Of a DNA stretch of 64,000 nt, positions 25,745 to 34,994 are shown piece after piece. The position numbers and the translations under genes are program-made. The notes below the pieces were generated by a model. That model saw only the letters and a program-made list of their open reading frames with translations. It was not told where the DNA came from and did not search any database. Source of the DNA: Corynebacterium falsenii (lineage in GTDB: Bacteria; Actinomycetota; Actinomycetes; Mycobacteriales; Mycobacteriaceae); assembly GCF_020099275.1 (NCBI RefSeq), contig NZ_CP083646.1, positions 620,001 to 684,000 on the forward strand, read 5' to 3'. The first letter of the stretch is position 1; every line of letters starts with the position of its first letter.

Positions 25745-26947
25745 CTACTCAGCCTTATCAGCCGCGCTGCTCGTACCTGTCGCGCTGTTCTTGTCGGCCG
25801 CGCCGGACGTGTTGCCCGAGCCACCCTTCTGCCCCTTGCGCAGCGGCCACGACCGGCGTACGCGGAAGTTACTCACCCACTTGATCTGGGTCCGGCGCCG
25901 CAGATACTCAACGCTGAGCAGCAGGAACAACACCGCCCCGATGTAACCCAGCACGGGGAACACATAACCCACGATATTGCTGAACCCCCAGAACGACAGC
26001 CCAAAAGCCACCACTGCCGTGACACTGTAGACCACATGAAAACGCATGCTCCTGCGATCCTCCACGAAACGGCACGTGAACGCGTACGTCATGCCCAGCG
26101 CACTGTTGAAGATCATCGCGTAAATCGCGATAGACATCAGCGTGCCAGCCGCGCCGCTGACGATAGTCACCGAGGACAACATGGGGAATTGGTCCATTCC
26201 GACGTCGCCCACATTGACATAAATGGTGAAGGCCACCATGACCAAAAGGATGCCGAACAACAAGCCACCCGCCACACCACCGATGCCAGCCACGCGGGTG
26301 TTAATGAACTCGCCGCCGATGACCAAGCCCATGGAGACGATAACGATCATGGAAAACCCCAGGTAGCTGATCACCGCGATGACCACATTGGGCAGAGTAC
26401 TGCTCGTGCTGGCCGCAGCGGCGTTGAGGGAATCGAGGCTCGTGGTGGCGTCGGAGGAAAAGGTCCAGACAGAATAGACGAAGGCGACGATGATGAGGAT
26501 CACCATCAGCGGAGTCGTCCACGCGATGACCGAGCTGATGCGCTCGCTGGGGGCGTTGCCCGCGATGAGGACCAGGACCAAGAGCAGCACCGACCCGACC
26601 CACGTGGGCAAACCCCACATCTGATTGAGGTTGGAGCCGCCGCCCGCGAACATCACCGTGGACAGGCTGAACACCGTGGCGATGACCGCGATATCCAGCA
26701 AGCGGGCGGGAATGGGGCTAAACGACCGCTGGAACACCACATTGTGATCGCTGGGCTGGTGAAACGACCCCAACTGCAACAGGATTCCGCCGGCCCAGCC
26801 CATGAGCAGCGCCACAACAACCGCCCCGATGAGGCCACCCACCCCGAAGTGAACGAAAAACTGCAGCACTTCCTGACCCGACGCGAAGCCGGCCCCCACC
26901 GACAATCCCACGAACGCGAGCGCTACGGTGACGATCCTCTTGAACAT
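25745..26947 (-). CDS. YkvI-type membrane transporter
   Basis: A 400-residue membrane protein with about ten helices of the YkvI family, distantly related to the amino-acid/LeuT-fold transporters. The N-terminus VTVALAFVGLSVGAGFASGQEVLQFF (read in parts) has a broken-helix GAGFASGQE motif near residue 20 that in LeuT-like proteins lines the ion and substrate site. ATG 26947 follows GGAGAG; the frame opens 18 nt earlier. The C-terminal ~45 residues are polar with Lys, Gly and Ser. It is divergent from budA. Substrate unknown. A copy of the dispersed element lies in the middle. Confidence 0.78.
   Translation of the reverse strand: MFKRIVTVALAFVGLSVGAGFASGQEVLQFFVHFGVGGLIGAVVVALLMGWAGGILLQLGSFHQPSDHNVVFQRSFSPIPARLLDIAVIATVFSLSTVMFAGGGSNLNQMWGLPTWVGSVLLLVLVLIAGNAPSERISSVIAWTTPLMVILIIVAFVYSVWTFSSDATTSLDSLNAAAASTSSTLPNVVIAVISYLGFSMIVIVSMGLVIGGEFINTRVAGIGGVAGGLLFGILLVMVAFTIYVNVGDVGMDQFPMLSSVTIVSGAAGTLMSIAIYAMIFNSALGMTYAFTCRFVEDRRSMRFHVVYSVTAVVAFGLSFWGFSNIVGYVFPVLGYIGAVLFLLLSVEYLRRRTQIKWVSNFRVRRSWPLRKGQKGGSGNTSGAADKNSATGTSSAADKAE
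26444..26462 (+). repeat. Dispersed GGTGGCGTCG element with A-rich tail
   Basis: The core is followed by GAGGAAAAG. It lies antisense in the YkvI-type gene, in an extramembrane loop coding part. Confidence 0.65.
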
Positions 26948-27062
26948 GGTTCTCTCCGTCTGCACGCCGTTTCGGTGGGACGTGCTTCGCTTAGAAAATC
27001 CACATTAACACTCCGAATTGCTATGGCCAGCCCCTTCGGCGGATTGTGGCAAAGTTATATCC

Positions 27063-27794
27063 ATGACTGATCGTCCGCTCACAAGGCACACAATCTTCCA
27101 AACCTCGCTGATGACCGCACTCCTCGACGGCATCTACGAAGGAGACATGACCGTTGGTGAACTCCTCGGCAAGGGCAACTTTGGCATCGGGACCTTCGAT
27201 GGGCTCGACGGCGAAATGGTGATCGTTGACGGCGTGTGTTACCAGGTACGCCACGACGGCTCGGCCACCCGGGCCGACCTGGAGGCCTGCAGCCCCTACG
27301 CGGTAGCGACGAACTTCGTGCCGCGTATCCGCAGGAAGGCACCGGAAAATATCCGCCGCTCGGAGCTATCCGAATTCATCGACGGCATGACACCCAGCGA
27401 AAACTACATGTACGCGCTGCGGATCACGGGGCACTTCTCGAACGTGAAGACCCGCACCGTGGTGAAGCAGGAGAAGCCCTACCGCCCCATGACGGAGGCC
27501 ACCGACGAGGACGAAGAACAGAACTTCAACGACATCTCCGGGGTGATCGTTGGTTTCCGTACTCCCATCTATGAGAAGGGCATTAGTGTGCCTGGGTGCC
27601 ATGTGCATTTCATTGATGATGAGCGCCGTGTTGGCGGGCACGTCCTGGATTTCACCCTGACGGAGGGGGAGATCGAGCTGTGCCCCGGCACGGACCTCGA
27701 GCTGCGGTTGCCGCTGGATTCGGGCTTTTCTAAGGCGAACTTGGACCCGGAGGACTTGGACGAGCAGCTGCACAAGACCGAGGTGAAGGACTAG
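27063..27794 (+). CDS. budA: Alpha-acetolactate decarboxylase
   Basis: A 243-residue enzyme converting 2-acetolactate to acetoin with loss of CO2, an overflow route from pyruvate that also removes acid. The family's zinc ligands are intact: CHVHF gives His180 and His182, and GGHVLDF gives His193. The usual start pattern FQTSLMTALLDGIYEGDMT (residue ~12) is present. ATG 27063 is used; the frame opens 45 nt earlier without support. No acetolactate synthase gene is adjacent. A run of G-tracts begins at the stop codon. Confidence 0.93.
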   Translation: MTDRPLTRHTIFQTSLMTALLDGIYEGDMTVGELLGKGNFGIGTFDGLDGEMVIVDGVCYQVRHDGSATRADLEACSPYAVATNFVPRIRRKAPENIRRSELSEFIDGMTPSENYMYALRITGHFSNVKTRTVVKQEKPYRPMTEATDEDEEQNFNDISGVIVGFRTPIYEKGISVPGCHVHFIDDERRVGGHVLDFTLTEGEIELCPGTDLELRLPLDSGFSKANLDPEDLDEQLHKTEVKD

Positions 27795-27830
27795 GGGGTT
27801 TGGGGTTTGGGGGTTTGGAGTTGGCCGGGG
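27794..27830 (+). repeat. G-tract array (quadruplex-forming potential) at the budA stop
   Basis: G-tracts of 5, 4 and 5 bases separated by TTT (27794-27813) are followed by a fourth at 27827-27830. They begin at the last base of the budA stop codon and lie on the coding strand, so they would also be in the mRNA. Confidence 0.6.
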
Positions 27831-27950
27831 TGATGTTTGGGATTGGACCTGGCCGGGGTGGTGTTCGGCCGGGGTGGGGCGGGGGACCTGGCTCCGGGCT
27901 GAGGTAGGGGTGTTTTCGCAGTTCGGGAGGTGTCAATGCTGGCCTGCAAG

Positions 27951-28107
27951 TTTTGTCAAGGCGGGCTGCGAGGAAAGGGTCCAGAAGTGGACGGGAGCCT
28001 TGACTAATTTTGCTGCTGAGCCTTGACAGGCTCTCAACGGGCTCTCGATCGGCTATTTGGCGGGGATCTTGACGGAGTTTTGAGAGCCTCGGGTCAAGAT
28101 CCTTGAC
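27951..28107. repeat. Cluster of CTTGAC motifs
   Basis: Copies: GCCTTGACAAAA on the minus strand (27951-27962), AGCCTTGAC (27996-28004), GAGCC-TTGACA-GGCTC, itself a palindrome (28018-28033), ATCTTGACGG (28067-28076), and GTCAAG-ATC-CTTGAC, an inverted pair (28093-28107). The same motif clusters at 34829-34913. Confidence 0.65.
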
Positions 28108-28256
28108 GGGTTGAAGGGCAAGTCCTCGACCGCGGAGGCCGGACGGTCCCTGGTTGGCAAAGTGCCCCTAGTTTTCAAGGCTGTGGATAACTCACTCCAC
28201 GTTCCACAGGTGCGCATATCAGGTAGGTGACTATCGGATGCGGTGAGTGCTTCACT

Positions 28257-28331
28257 ATGGCCATGAGGGCTATGAGGGCTATGAGGGCCATGAGGGCCAT
28301 GAGGGCCATGAGGGGCATTAGGGGTATTTAG
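28257..28331 (+). other. Possible leader ORF made of a 9-bp minisatellite
   Basis: From ATG 28257 a 24-codon frame reads M-A-(M-R-A)n and ends with TAG at 28329-28331, four bases before the endonuclease start codon. The DNA is about six near-perfect 9-bp units (CATGAGGGC/TATGAGGGC, 28262-28315) plus two to three decayed ones. Changing the unit number would keep this frame open. Translation is not shown; the ribosome site upstream (GTGAG, 28244-28248) is weak. Confidence 0.4.
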
Positions 28332-28335
28332 GGGT

Positions 28336-29487
28336 ATGAAGGGGCTGACATCGAGCAATGCTGTCGTCTTGAGGGAGTTAGGGGTGCAGACGACATTGGG
28401 GATCGAGGAGCTCAGACAATTTGGTGTCTCCGGGTATCAACTTCGTACCAGGTATTCCCGAGTTCTCAAGGGAGTTTACGTTCCCGGGCGGTCTGTAAGC
28501 CCCGTCAAAGACCATAGGGGTAAGGAACTGTTCGTCCTGGATGCTGTGGAACGCGCGAGGGCATATCACCTGGCGAACCCCAGGGCCGTGATAGCTGGAT
28601 TCGGAGCCCTAGCCCTCGCCAAGATGAAGTATTTCGTAGACGAACAGCCAACACTGGCGCTGACAAAGAGCCCTAGAGACGACAAGCTATTTTTCCCCGG
28701 CCTGAACCTTGATACCCCGGGGAATCGCTTGCATACTCGGCAAGCCCGATGGGGGACTCCTTCCGGAAAGTTGTGGAGACCGGATTGCACTAACCCGGAA
28801 CTCCATGCGGTTCGTCCCATGGTCGCGTGCGCTCAGGTGATCGCGGCTCTCGAATCTGGCGACGAGAGGGCCGTAGTGCCCTGGGATATTCCGGCTTTCT
28901 TGGAACCCTGGGGCAAGGAAATACGGCAGATTCAAATATTGGACGCCACCCTACGGACGCAACCAATCAGGAGGCGACGGGTAGACAAAGTCGTGGAACA
29001 GATTGCGGGGAGTTGCGATGAAAAGCTGTTCCGGTGGGTATGGGAAAGAGCGGATGCGGGGTCGGAGTCTCCACCGGAATCGCTCATGAGGATCCAACTG
29101 CGAGGAATACTGAAGAAAAACGGGTATGAATACCTGACTCAGGTTGCCATAGTGAGCGGTGATCGGGTTATTACCGTGGTCGACGCCTTACTCGTGCACA
29201 CCACCAGGTTGCGCCTCGTGGAAGAGATCCCCAACCCCAAGTCTTGGAGTGAGGCATACCCTTGCCGAATTCTCAAAGTTCCGGACAAGGGCAAGGTTGG
29301 TGGAGGAGGCCAAGGGATTGTGGCGCTCATGTTTGATGGCAGCCATCACCTCAGCAATGAGCAGAAGAACCGCGATTCGGAAATCTCGGCGGTTCTTTTG
29401 GGTGCAGGTATTCCAGTGCTGCGGGTGACGATGGCAATGTTGAAAATCGGCGGCCGAGTGCCGGCCAGGGTGGAAAAACTTCTGTAG
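28336..29487 (+). CDS. Putative DUF559/Vsr-like endonuclease with AbiEi-like N-terminus
   Basis: A 383-residue protein, not recognised by name. Residues ~15-60 look like the AbiEi-type winged helix common in actinobacteria (GIEELRQFGVSGYQLRTR, then LKGVYVPG). The C-terminal third matches the pattern of DUF559/Vsr-like PD-(D/E)XK nucleases: SPPESLMRIQLRGIL (~255), an Asp in TVVDALL, MFDGSHH (~335) and QKNRDSEISAVLLGAGIPVLRVT (~345-367, read in parts). It lacks a partner gene, and the surrounding DNA is repeat-rich. The start is the ATG right after the minisatellite, with AGGGGT upstream. Antitoxin, defence or DNA-repair roles are possible; none is shown. Confidence 0.65.
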   Translation: MKGLTSSNAVVLRELGVQTTLGIEELRQFGVSGYQLRTRYSRVLKGVYVPGRSVSPVKDHRGKELFVLDAVERARAYHLANPRAVIAGFGALALAKMKYFVDEQPTLALTKSPRDDKLFFPGLNLDTPGNRLHTRQARWGTPSGKLWRPDCTNPELHAVRPMVACAQVIAALESGDERAVVPWDIPAFLEPWGKEIRQIQILDATLRTQPIRRRRVDKVVEQIAGSCDEKLFRWVWERADAGSESPPESLMRIQLRGILKKNGYEYLTQVAIVSGDRVITVVDALLVHTTRLRLVEEIPNPKSWSEAYPCRILKVPDKGKVGGGGQGIVALMFDGSHHLSNEQKNRDSEISAVLLGAGIPVLRVTMAMLKIGGRVPARVEKLL

Positions 29488-29559
29488 AGAGGTGGTGGGG
29501 AGGCAGGGCGCGCCGCGCAGTGCCGCGCCGCGCCAGCCCCTAGGCAAGTGCCTCCTAGT

Positions 29560-29582
29560 CACCCCAGGAGGAGACTGGGGTG
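29560..29582. terminator. Inverted repeat between convergent endonuclease and fadB genes
   Basis: CACCCCAG (29560-29567) and CTGGGGTG (29575-29582) form a perfect 8-bp stem with a 7-nt loop. There is no T-run on either strand, so termination is only suggested by position. Confidence 0.4.
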
Positions 29583-29592
29583 GTGGGCGGCT

Positions 29593-29602
29593 GGTGGCGT
29601 CG
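29593..29602 (+). repeat. Dispersed GGTGGCGTCG element
   Basis: Intergenic copy just 55 nt from the fadB stop; the tail reads GCTCAAAAA. Confidence 0.65.
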
Positions 29603-29657
29603 GCTCAAAAATACCCAGCCCACCCGAGCCAACCCAGCCACTCCGCCAGCCGGAACG

Positions 29658-32039
29658 CTAGCCCTTCAGGGAATCCAGCGGGGTGAAGCGCTCGCCGTAC
29701 TTGGCGGCCAGCTCCTCGGCGCGGGCAACGAAACCTGCAACGCCGGTGGTCGGGTAGTCCCCGCCGTCAACGTCAGCGGTCTTGCCCTCCGGCAAAGTAG
29801 CGGCGGCCGGGCGCGCGTAGTTCTTGATGTACTGGCGCGTGCCGCCGGTCCATGCGGGGAAGCCGATGCCCATGATGGAGCCGATGTTGGCATCTGCATC
29901 GCTGGTCAGCACGCCTTCATCGAGGCACTTCTGGGTCTCCAGAGCCTCGCTGAACAGCATGCGCTCGATCAGGTCGATGAAGGCCGGAGCCTCGGCGGGC
30001 ACGTCCGCGCCGGCGGGGGTGCCGGTGGAGATGCCCTCTTCGTTGCCGTCGCCGGCGGAGGCGTGGCCTGCAGCCTTCTTCACGGCACCTGCGGCAGCGG
30101 TGTCCAGGCCGTGGCCGGAGAGGGCGGACTCGGCATCGGCGACCTTGACGGTGCCAGCGCCCAGCTCGTCCCACAGGCCGCGCCACAGGCCGGTGCGGCG
30201 GCCTTCCTCGTTGTACTCGTAGAAGCCCTTGCCCTCGAGCTTGCCGGGGCGGTCGTACTCGTCGAGCATCTTGTCGATGATGCCGGTCACACCGCCATCG
30301 TCCACGGAGATGCCAGCGGCCTCCTGGGCTGCCTTGGTCTCGGAGTTGATCTTGCGGGCCAGCTTGAGGTTCAGCTCGTCCTGCAGCTGCAGCGGCGGGG
30401 CGGGGTAGCCTGCCTGGCGGCCTGCTGCCTCGATGACTGCCGGGTCCACGCCTTCGACGAGCATGCGCATAGCTTCGTTGAGGAAGAAGCCGATGACGCG
30501 CGAGGTGTAGAAGCCGCGGGAGTCGTTGACCACGATGGGGGTCTTGCGGATCTGGGCGGCGAAGTCGAGGGCCTTGGCCAGGGTGGCGTCCTCGGTCTGC
30601 TCGCCGGAGATCAGCTCGATGAGCGGCATCTTGTCCACGGGGGAGAAGAAGTGGATGCCGATGAAGTCACCCTTGCGCTCCACGCCCTCGGCCAGGCCGG
30701 TGATGGGCAGGGTGGAGGTGTTGGTGCCGAGCACGCAATCGGAGGGCACAGCGGCCTCGATTTCGGCCCAGACCTTGTGCTTGAGCTCGGTGTTCTCGAA
30801 CACGGCCTCGATGACGATGTCACAGTCGGACAGGTCTGCGTAGTCGGTGGTGGGCTTGATGCGGTCCAGCAGCGCCTTGGACTTCTCCTCGGTGGTGCGG
30901 CCGCGCTCCAGGGCCTTCTTCTCCAGGCCCTCGGAGTAGGACTTGCCCTTTTCCGCGGCCTCGATCTTGATGTCCTTGAGCACAACTTCCATGCCGGCCT
31001 TGGCCGCCACGTAGGCGATGCCTGCGCCCATCATGCCGGCGCCGACCATGCCCAGCTTCTTGAACTGGGTCTTTTCGAACTTCTCGCCGGAGGCGTTCTT
31101 CGGGCGGGAGCCGCCGCCGTTGATGTACTGCAGGTCGAAGAAGAATGCCTGCATCATGTTCTTCGCGGTCGGGCCGGTGACCAGTTCCACGAAGTAGCGG
31201 GTTTCCACGCGGGTGGCTTCTTCGATGTTGCGCAGCTGCGCGCCTTCCACAGCGGCCTTGAGGATGGCCTTCGGCGCGGGCATCGGGGCGCCCTTGATCT
31301 GCTTGGTGACGTTCGCCGGGAAGCTGGGCAGGAACTGCGCCAGCGCCGGGGTGGAGGGGGTGCCGCCGGGGATCTTGTAGCCCTTCTGGTCCCAGGGCTG
31401 GGTTGCTTCGGGGTTGTTCTTGATCCAGGTCTTGGCGGTGTCGATGAGTTGGTCGGCGGGCACGACCTCGTCGATGAGCCCGGCCTTCACGGCGGCCTCG
31501 GCGGTGAACTGCTTGCCAGTGGTCAGGACCTTCATGAGGGCGTCCTGGATGCCGAGCATGCGCACCACGCGGGTCACGCCGCCACCGCCGGGCAGCAGGC
31601 CGAGGGTGACTTCGGGCAGGCCGAACTTGGCGCCCTTCGCGTCGGTGGCGATGCGGTGGTGGGTCGCCAGGGCGATCTCGAGGCCGCCGCCGAGCGCCGC
31701 GCCGTTCATCGCCGCGACCACGGGCACGCCGAGGGTTTCGAGTGCGCGCAGGTCAGCCTTCATGCCGTCGATCTGTTTGGTGAGGGCTTCGGCGTCTGCC
31801 GGGGTGGCCTTGATCATGGACTTGATGTCGCCGCCGGCGAAGAAGGTCTTCTTCGCGCTGGTGATGACCACGCCCTTGATCTCGCCGGATTCCACGCCGG
31901 ACTTGATCTTTTCCACGGTGGGGGTCAGCGCGTCCTGGAAGGTCTGGTTCATGGTGTTGACCGGCGCGTTGGGGTCGTCCATGGTGAGGGTGAGGATGCC
32001 GTCAGCATCCACGTCCCATCCGAACATGTTCTCGCTCAT
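29658..32039 (-). CDS. fadB: FadB-type multifunctional beta-oxidation enzyme
   Basis: A 793-residue fusion of an enoyl-CoA hydratase (residues ~10-200, with GAALGGGLEIAL) and an L-3-hydroxyacyl-CoA dehydrogenase (NAD loop VGAGMMGAGIAYVAA near 331, then the C-terminal helical domains). It should catalyse the middle two steps of fatty-acid beta-oxidation with FadA. ATG 32039 is chosen for the AAGGAG site in front; a longer frame to 32066 lacks one. It is the second gene of a fadA-fadB pair, 161 nt apart. The fatty-acid degradation set supports growth on host or exogenous lipid. Confidence 0.95.
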   Translation of the reverse strand: MSENMFGWDVDADGILTLTMDDPNAPVNTMNQTFQDALTPTVEKIKSGVESGEIKGVVITSAKKTFFAGGDIKSMIKATPADAEALTKQIDGMKADLRALETLGVPVVAAMNGAALGGGLEIALATHHRIATDAKGAKFGLPEVTLGLLPGGGGVTRVVRMLGIQDALMKVLTTGKQFTAEAAVKAGLIDEVVPADQLIDTAKTWIKNNPEATQPWDQKGYKIPGGTPSTPALAQFLPSFPANVTKQIKGAPMPAPKAILKAAVEGAQLRNIEEATRVETRYFVELVTGPTAKNMMQAFFFDLQYINGGGSRPKNASGEKFEKTQFKKLGMVGAGMMGAGIAYVAAKAGMEVVLKDIKIEAAEKGKSYSEGLEKKALERGRTTEEKSKALLDRIKPTTDYADLSDCDIVIEAVFENTELKHKVWAEIEAAVPSDCVLGTNTSTLPITGLAEGVERKGDFIGIHFFSPVDKMPLIELISGEQTEDATLAKALDFAAQIRKTPIVVNDSRGFYTSRVIGFFLNEAMRMLVEGVDPAVIEAAGRQAGYPAPPLQLQDELNLKLARKINSETKAAQEAAGISVDDGGVTGIIDKMLDEYDRPGKLEGKGFYEYNEEGRRTGLWRGLWDELGAGTVKVADAESALSGHGLDTAAAGAVKKAAGHASAGDGNEEGISTGTPAGADVPAEAPAFIDLIERMLFSEALETQKCLDEGVLTSDADANIGSIMGIGFPAWTGGTRQYIKNYARPAAATLPEGKTADVDGGDYPTTGVAGFVARAEELAAKYGERFTPLDSLKG

Positions 32040-32050
32040 TGTGTTGCTCC

Positions 32051-32068
32051 TTTTTCTCGACGCCACCC
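32051..32068 (-). repeat. Dispersed GGTGGCGTCG element with A-rich tail
   Basis: Minus-strand core (32059-32068) followed by AGAAAAAG. The tail merges into the fadB ribosome site (AAGGAG), so the element forms part of the fadB leader. Confidence 0.8.
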
Positions 32069-32200
32069 TGCGGGCTTAGTGCGTCGACGCTGAGTCATGG
32101 GTTGTTGTGCGAAGTGCCTGGGGTTGAAGGGGGTCAGTGAGGGTGCGTCCTCGCTGGGGTTTGGGGTGCCCAGGCTGTGTTGGGTTTGTGGGCGCGGGGG

Positions 32201-33430
<1,230 letters not shown>

Positions 33431-33842
33431 GACAGTCCTTGGTTCCTAACTTCGGTCGTGACTAAAAGTCCGTGATCCGGTGGTGCGAAATGCACACCTT
33501 GTGTCCCACGCCACATTACCCGCTTTAGAGGCGAATAGTTGTAACCTTATCTGCAAATCTAGGGTTTCTAGCCCCACTGACTACCCCATCTGCAGCCGTC
33601 GCTGCGCTGTCATTGTTCAGTGTTGTCATTGTTTTGCGCTGCAGCTCTTCTATCGGCGCTCTCCGTCTTGAGCTGCAGTCTCTCCGTTTCCTATCCCTTT
33701 TCTTGGGGTGTTGGCGCTTTGGGGAATTCACAGCGAATGCTCGGCGAATGTTCGGGGAAGGCTCGGCGAAACATCCGCCACTGTGGGAACATAGGTCACC
33801 TGACGAAACATCTTTCACACTGACATGGGGAGACCGAACACG
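33431..33842. other. 412-nt divergent region between fadA and the lipoprotein gene
   Basis: No reliable gene. It holds an AT-rich part next to fadA with GTGC-GAAAT-GCAC (33483-33495), a 9-bp inverted repeat CTGCAGCTC/GAGCTGCAG (33639-33647 and 33670-33678) and repeated GCTCGGCGAA (around 33740-33775). Promoters for both genes should lie here; none is clear enough to place. Confidence 0.5.
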
Positions 33843-34796
33843 ATGACCAAGCAGCCCTCTGCAAAGCTGACCTCTGACCTGACCTCTGACCCGTCCTCAG
33901 GCACCAACACCCGAACCCACCGCTGGCAGGCGAAGAGCCTCGCGGGAATCGCGGCCCTCGGTCTCTTGGTCGGCGGGGCCACCGCCTGCTCCGATGACGG
34001 AAGTAAGGATAAGGACAGTGGGGTGGCGTCGAGCGACGAAAAGGCCACGAGCAGCGCGGCGGTGAACAAAGACTCCAACCTCAACGAAGCGATTCTCACG
34101 CCGCAGGACGGGCCGCAGGGCGCGGAATACTTCAACGTGGGTGCGACCTTCAACGAGCGGCAGGGAGCGCACCCCGAGGACGCGCAAATGTTCAGCCAAA
34201 TGGCGTCTGACACCACGTTCAACCCGCCCGAGTGCACGGGGCTGTACCTCTCCGGCGCGGACCTCATCGCGATGGTGGCGCGGGACCCGCAGAAGGTCGC
34301 GGCGGTGCAATACAGTGTCGGCGGTGCTGGCGACAATGCGGCCGAGCCCGCGAACCCCGAAGACCCCGCCGCGCAGGCCGAAGGCGACGCGGCAGTCGAA
34401 CAGCCCGGCACCGACACGGGCGCCGACGGGGCGACCTACTCCGTGGTGCTCAGCGGATCCGATTCGAGCCCGAAGGTGCCCCAGGACATCGGGGCGTGCA
34501 AGACGTTCACCCGCGAATACACGCAGATGAGCGGCGCGCGGGTGATGAACTTCTCCACCACGCCGTGGGATGCGGGCATCGACGGGGCGGATGAGCTCGT
34601 CGCGGCGGAGGAGAAGCTGGATAACGTGACGGTCGGCGGGCAGGATAGCGACATGCCCGGCATCGGGGAGACCAACTACCTGATCGCGGGAACGGTCAAC
34701 GGGGTGTACTTCCAGGTGGTGAGCCTGGGGAAGACGGCGAGCAAGGACGTGGTGAAGGAGCTGGCGCAGAAGCAGGTGGACCGGCTGCGCGGGTAG
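33843..34796 (+). CDS. Putative secreted lipoprotein
   Basis: A 317-residue exported protein of unknown function. A ~25-residue polar N-terminus with Arg and His precedes a hydrophobic segment (SLAGIAALGLLVGG) and GATAC, a slightly non-standard lipobox with Cys near position 49. A charged Ser/Asp/Lys linker follows. The mature domain (~85-317) resembles actinobacterial lipoproteins of the DUF5642 kind (FNPPECTGLYLSG), with an acidic, Ala/Pro/Glu-rich insert near 165-195. ATG 33843 has GGGGAGA upstream; an in-frame ATG lies 18 nt earlier. A copy of the dispersed repeat lies in the linker just after the signal region. Confidence 0.72.
   Translation: MTKQPSAKLTSDLTSDPSSGTNTRTHRWQAKSLAGIAALGLLVGGATACSDDGSKDKDSGVASSDEKATSSAAVNKDSNLNEAILTPQDGPQGAEYFNVGATFNERQGAHPEDAQMFSQMASDTTFNPPECTGLYLSGADLIAMVARDPQKVAAVQYSVGGAGDNAAEPANPEDPAAQAEGDAAVEQPGTDTGADGATYSVVLSGSDSSPKVPQDIGACKTFTREYTQMSGARVMNFSTTPWDAGIDGADELVAAEEKLDNVTVGGQDSDMPGIGETNYLIAGTVNGVYFQVVSLGKTASKDVVKELAQKQVDRLRG
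34022..34043 (+). repeat. Dispersed GGTGGCGTCG element with A-rich tail
   Basis: The core is followed by AGCGACGAAAAGG. It lies in the coding part of the lipoprotein linker (GVASSDEKA), a position of low constraint. Confidence 0.7.
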
Positions 34797-34828
34797 GGGG
34801 TCGTTGGGTAGGGGGAGTGGCTGATCAG

Positions 34829-34913
34829 AATTTTGTCAAGGCTAAATAGACAGTTTTCGCCAAAAAGTATGGGATAAGCCTTGACAAAATCCTGGTATTA
34901 GCCTTGACAAGAT
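34829..34913. repeat. Second cluster of AGCCTTGACA motifs
   Basis: ATTTTGTCAAGGCT (34830-34843) and AGCCTTGACAAAAT (34877-34890) form a perfect 14-bp inverted repeat; a third copy AGCCTTGACAAGAT follows at 34900-34913. The site lies between convergent genes, and the inverted pair could act as a terminator. Confidence 0.75.
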
Positions 34914-34994
34914 TTCGAACCAGCGCTGAAGAGGAGAAACGGAGCCCGAGGCCGGAGCTGGGAGATGAAGGGCGGGGAATCTGGGGCCTGGGGC

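Larger units (their letters stand above)
27795..28335. other. 541-nt non-coding region between budA and the endonuclease gene
   Basis: No protein gene of normal kind. In order it holds a G/T-rich stretch (27795-27900), a cluster of TTGAC-containing motifs (27951-28107), and a 9-bp minisatellite (28262-28334) that runs up to the next start codon. Confidence 0.75.

Noticed and set aside
28262-28334. CRISPR-like array
   Set aside because: Units are 9 bp with no spacers, and no cas genes are in the window.
28053-28358. Minus-strand frame encoding His-Gly-Pro repeats over the minisatellite
   Set aside because: A product of the 9-bp repeat being free of stops; no ribosome site or homologous pattern.
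24280-29657. Genomic island with integrase or transposase
   Set aside because: Synteny is interrupted here and repeats are present, but no integrase, transposase, flanking direct repeat or tRNA attachment site is visible.
29580-32093. 837-codon open frame on the plus strand opposite fadB
   Set aside because: It is a mirror of the fadB reading frame in GC-rich DNA: no domain, Val/Gly/Leu/His-biased composition and no ribosome site. FadB motifs on the other strand are complete.
33525-33818. 97-codon minus-strand frame in the fadA-lipoprotein gap
   Set aside because: Lys/Arg-rich with no ribosome site, crossing a region of inverted repeats and likely promoters.
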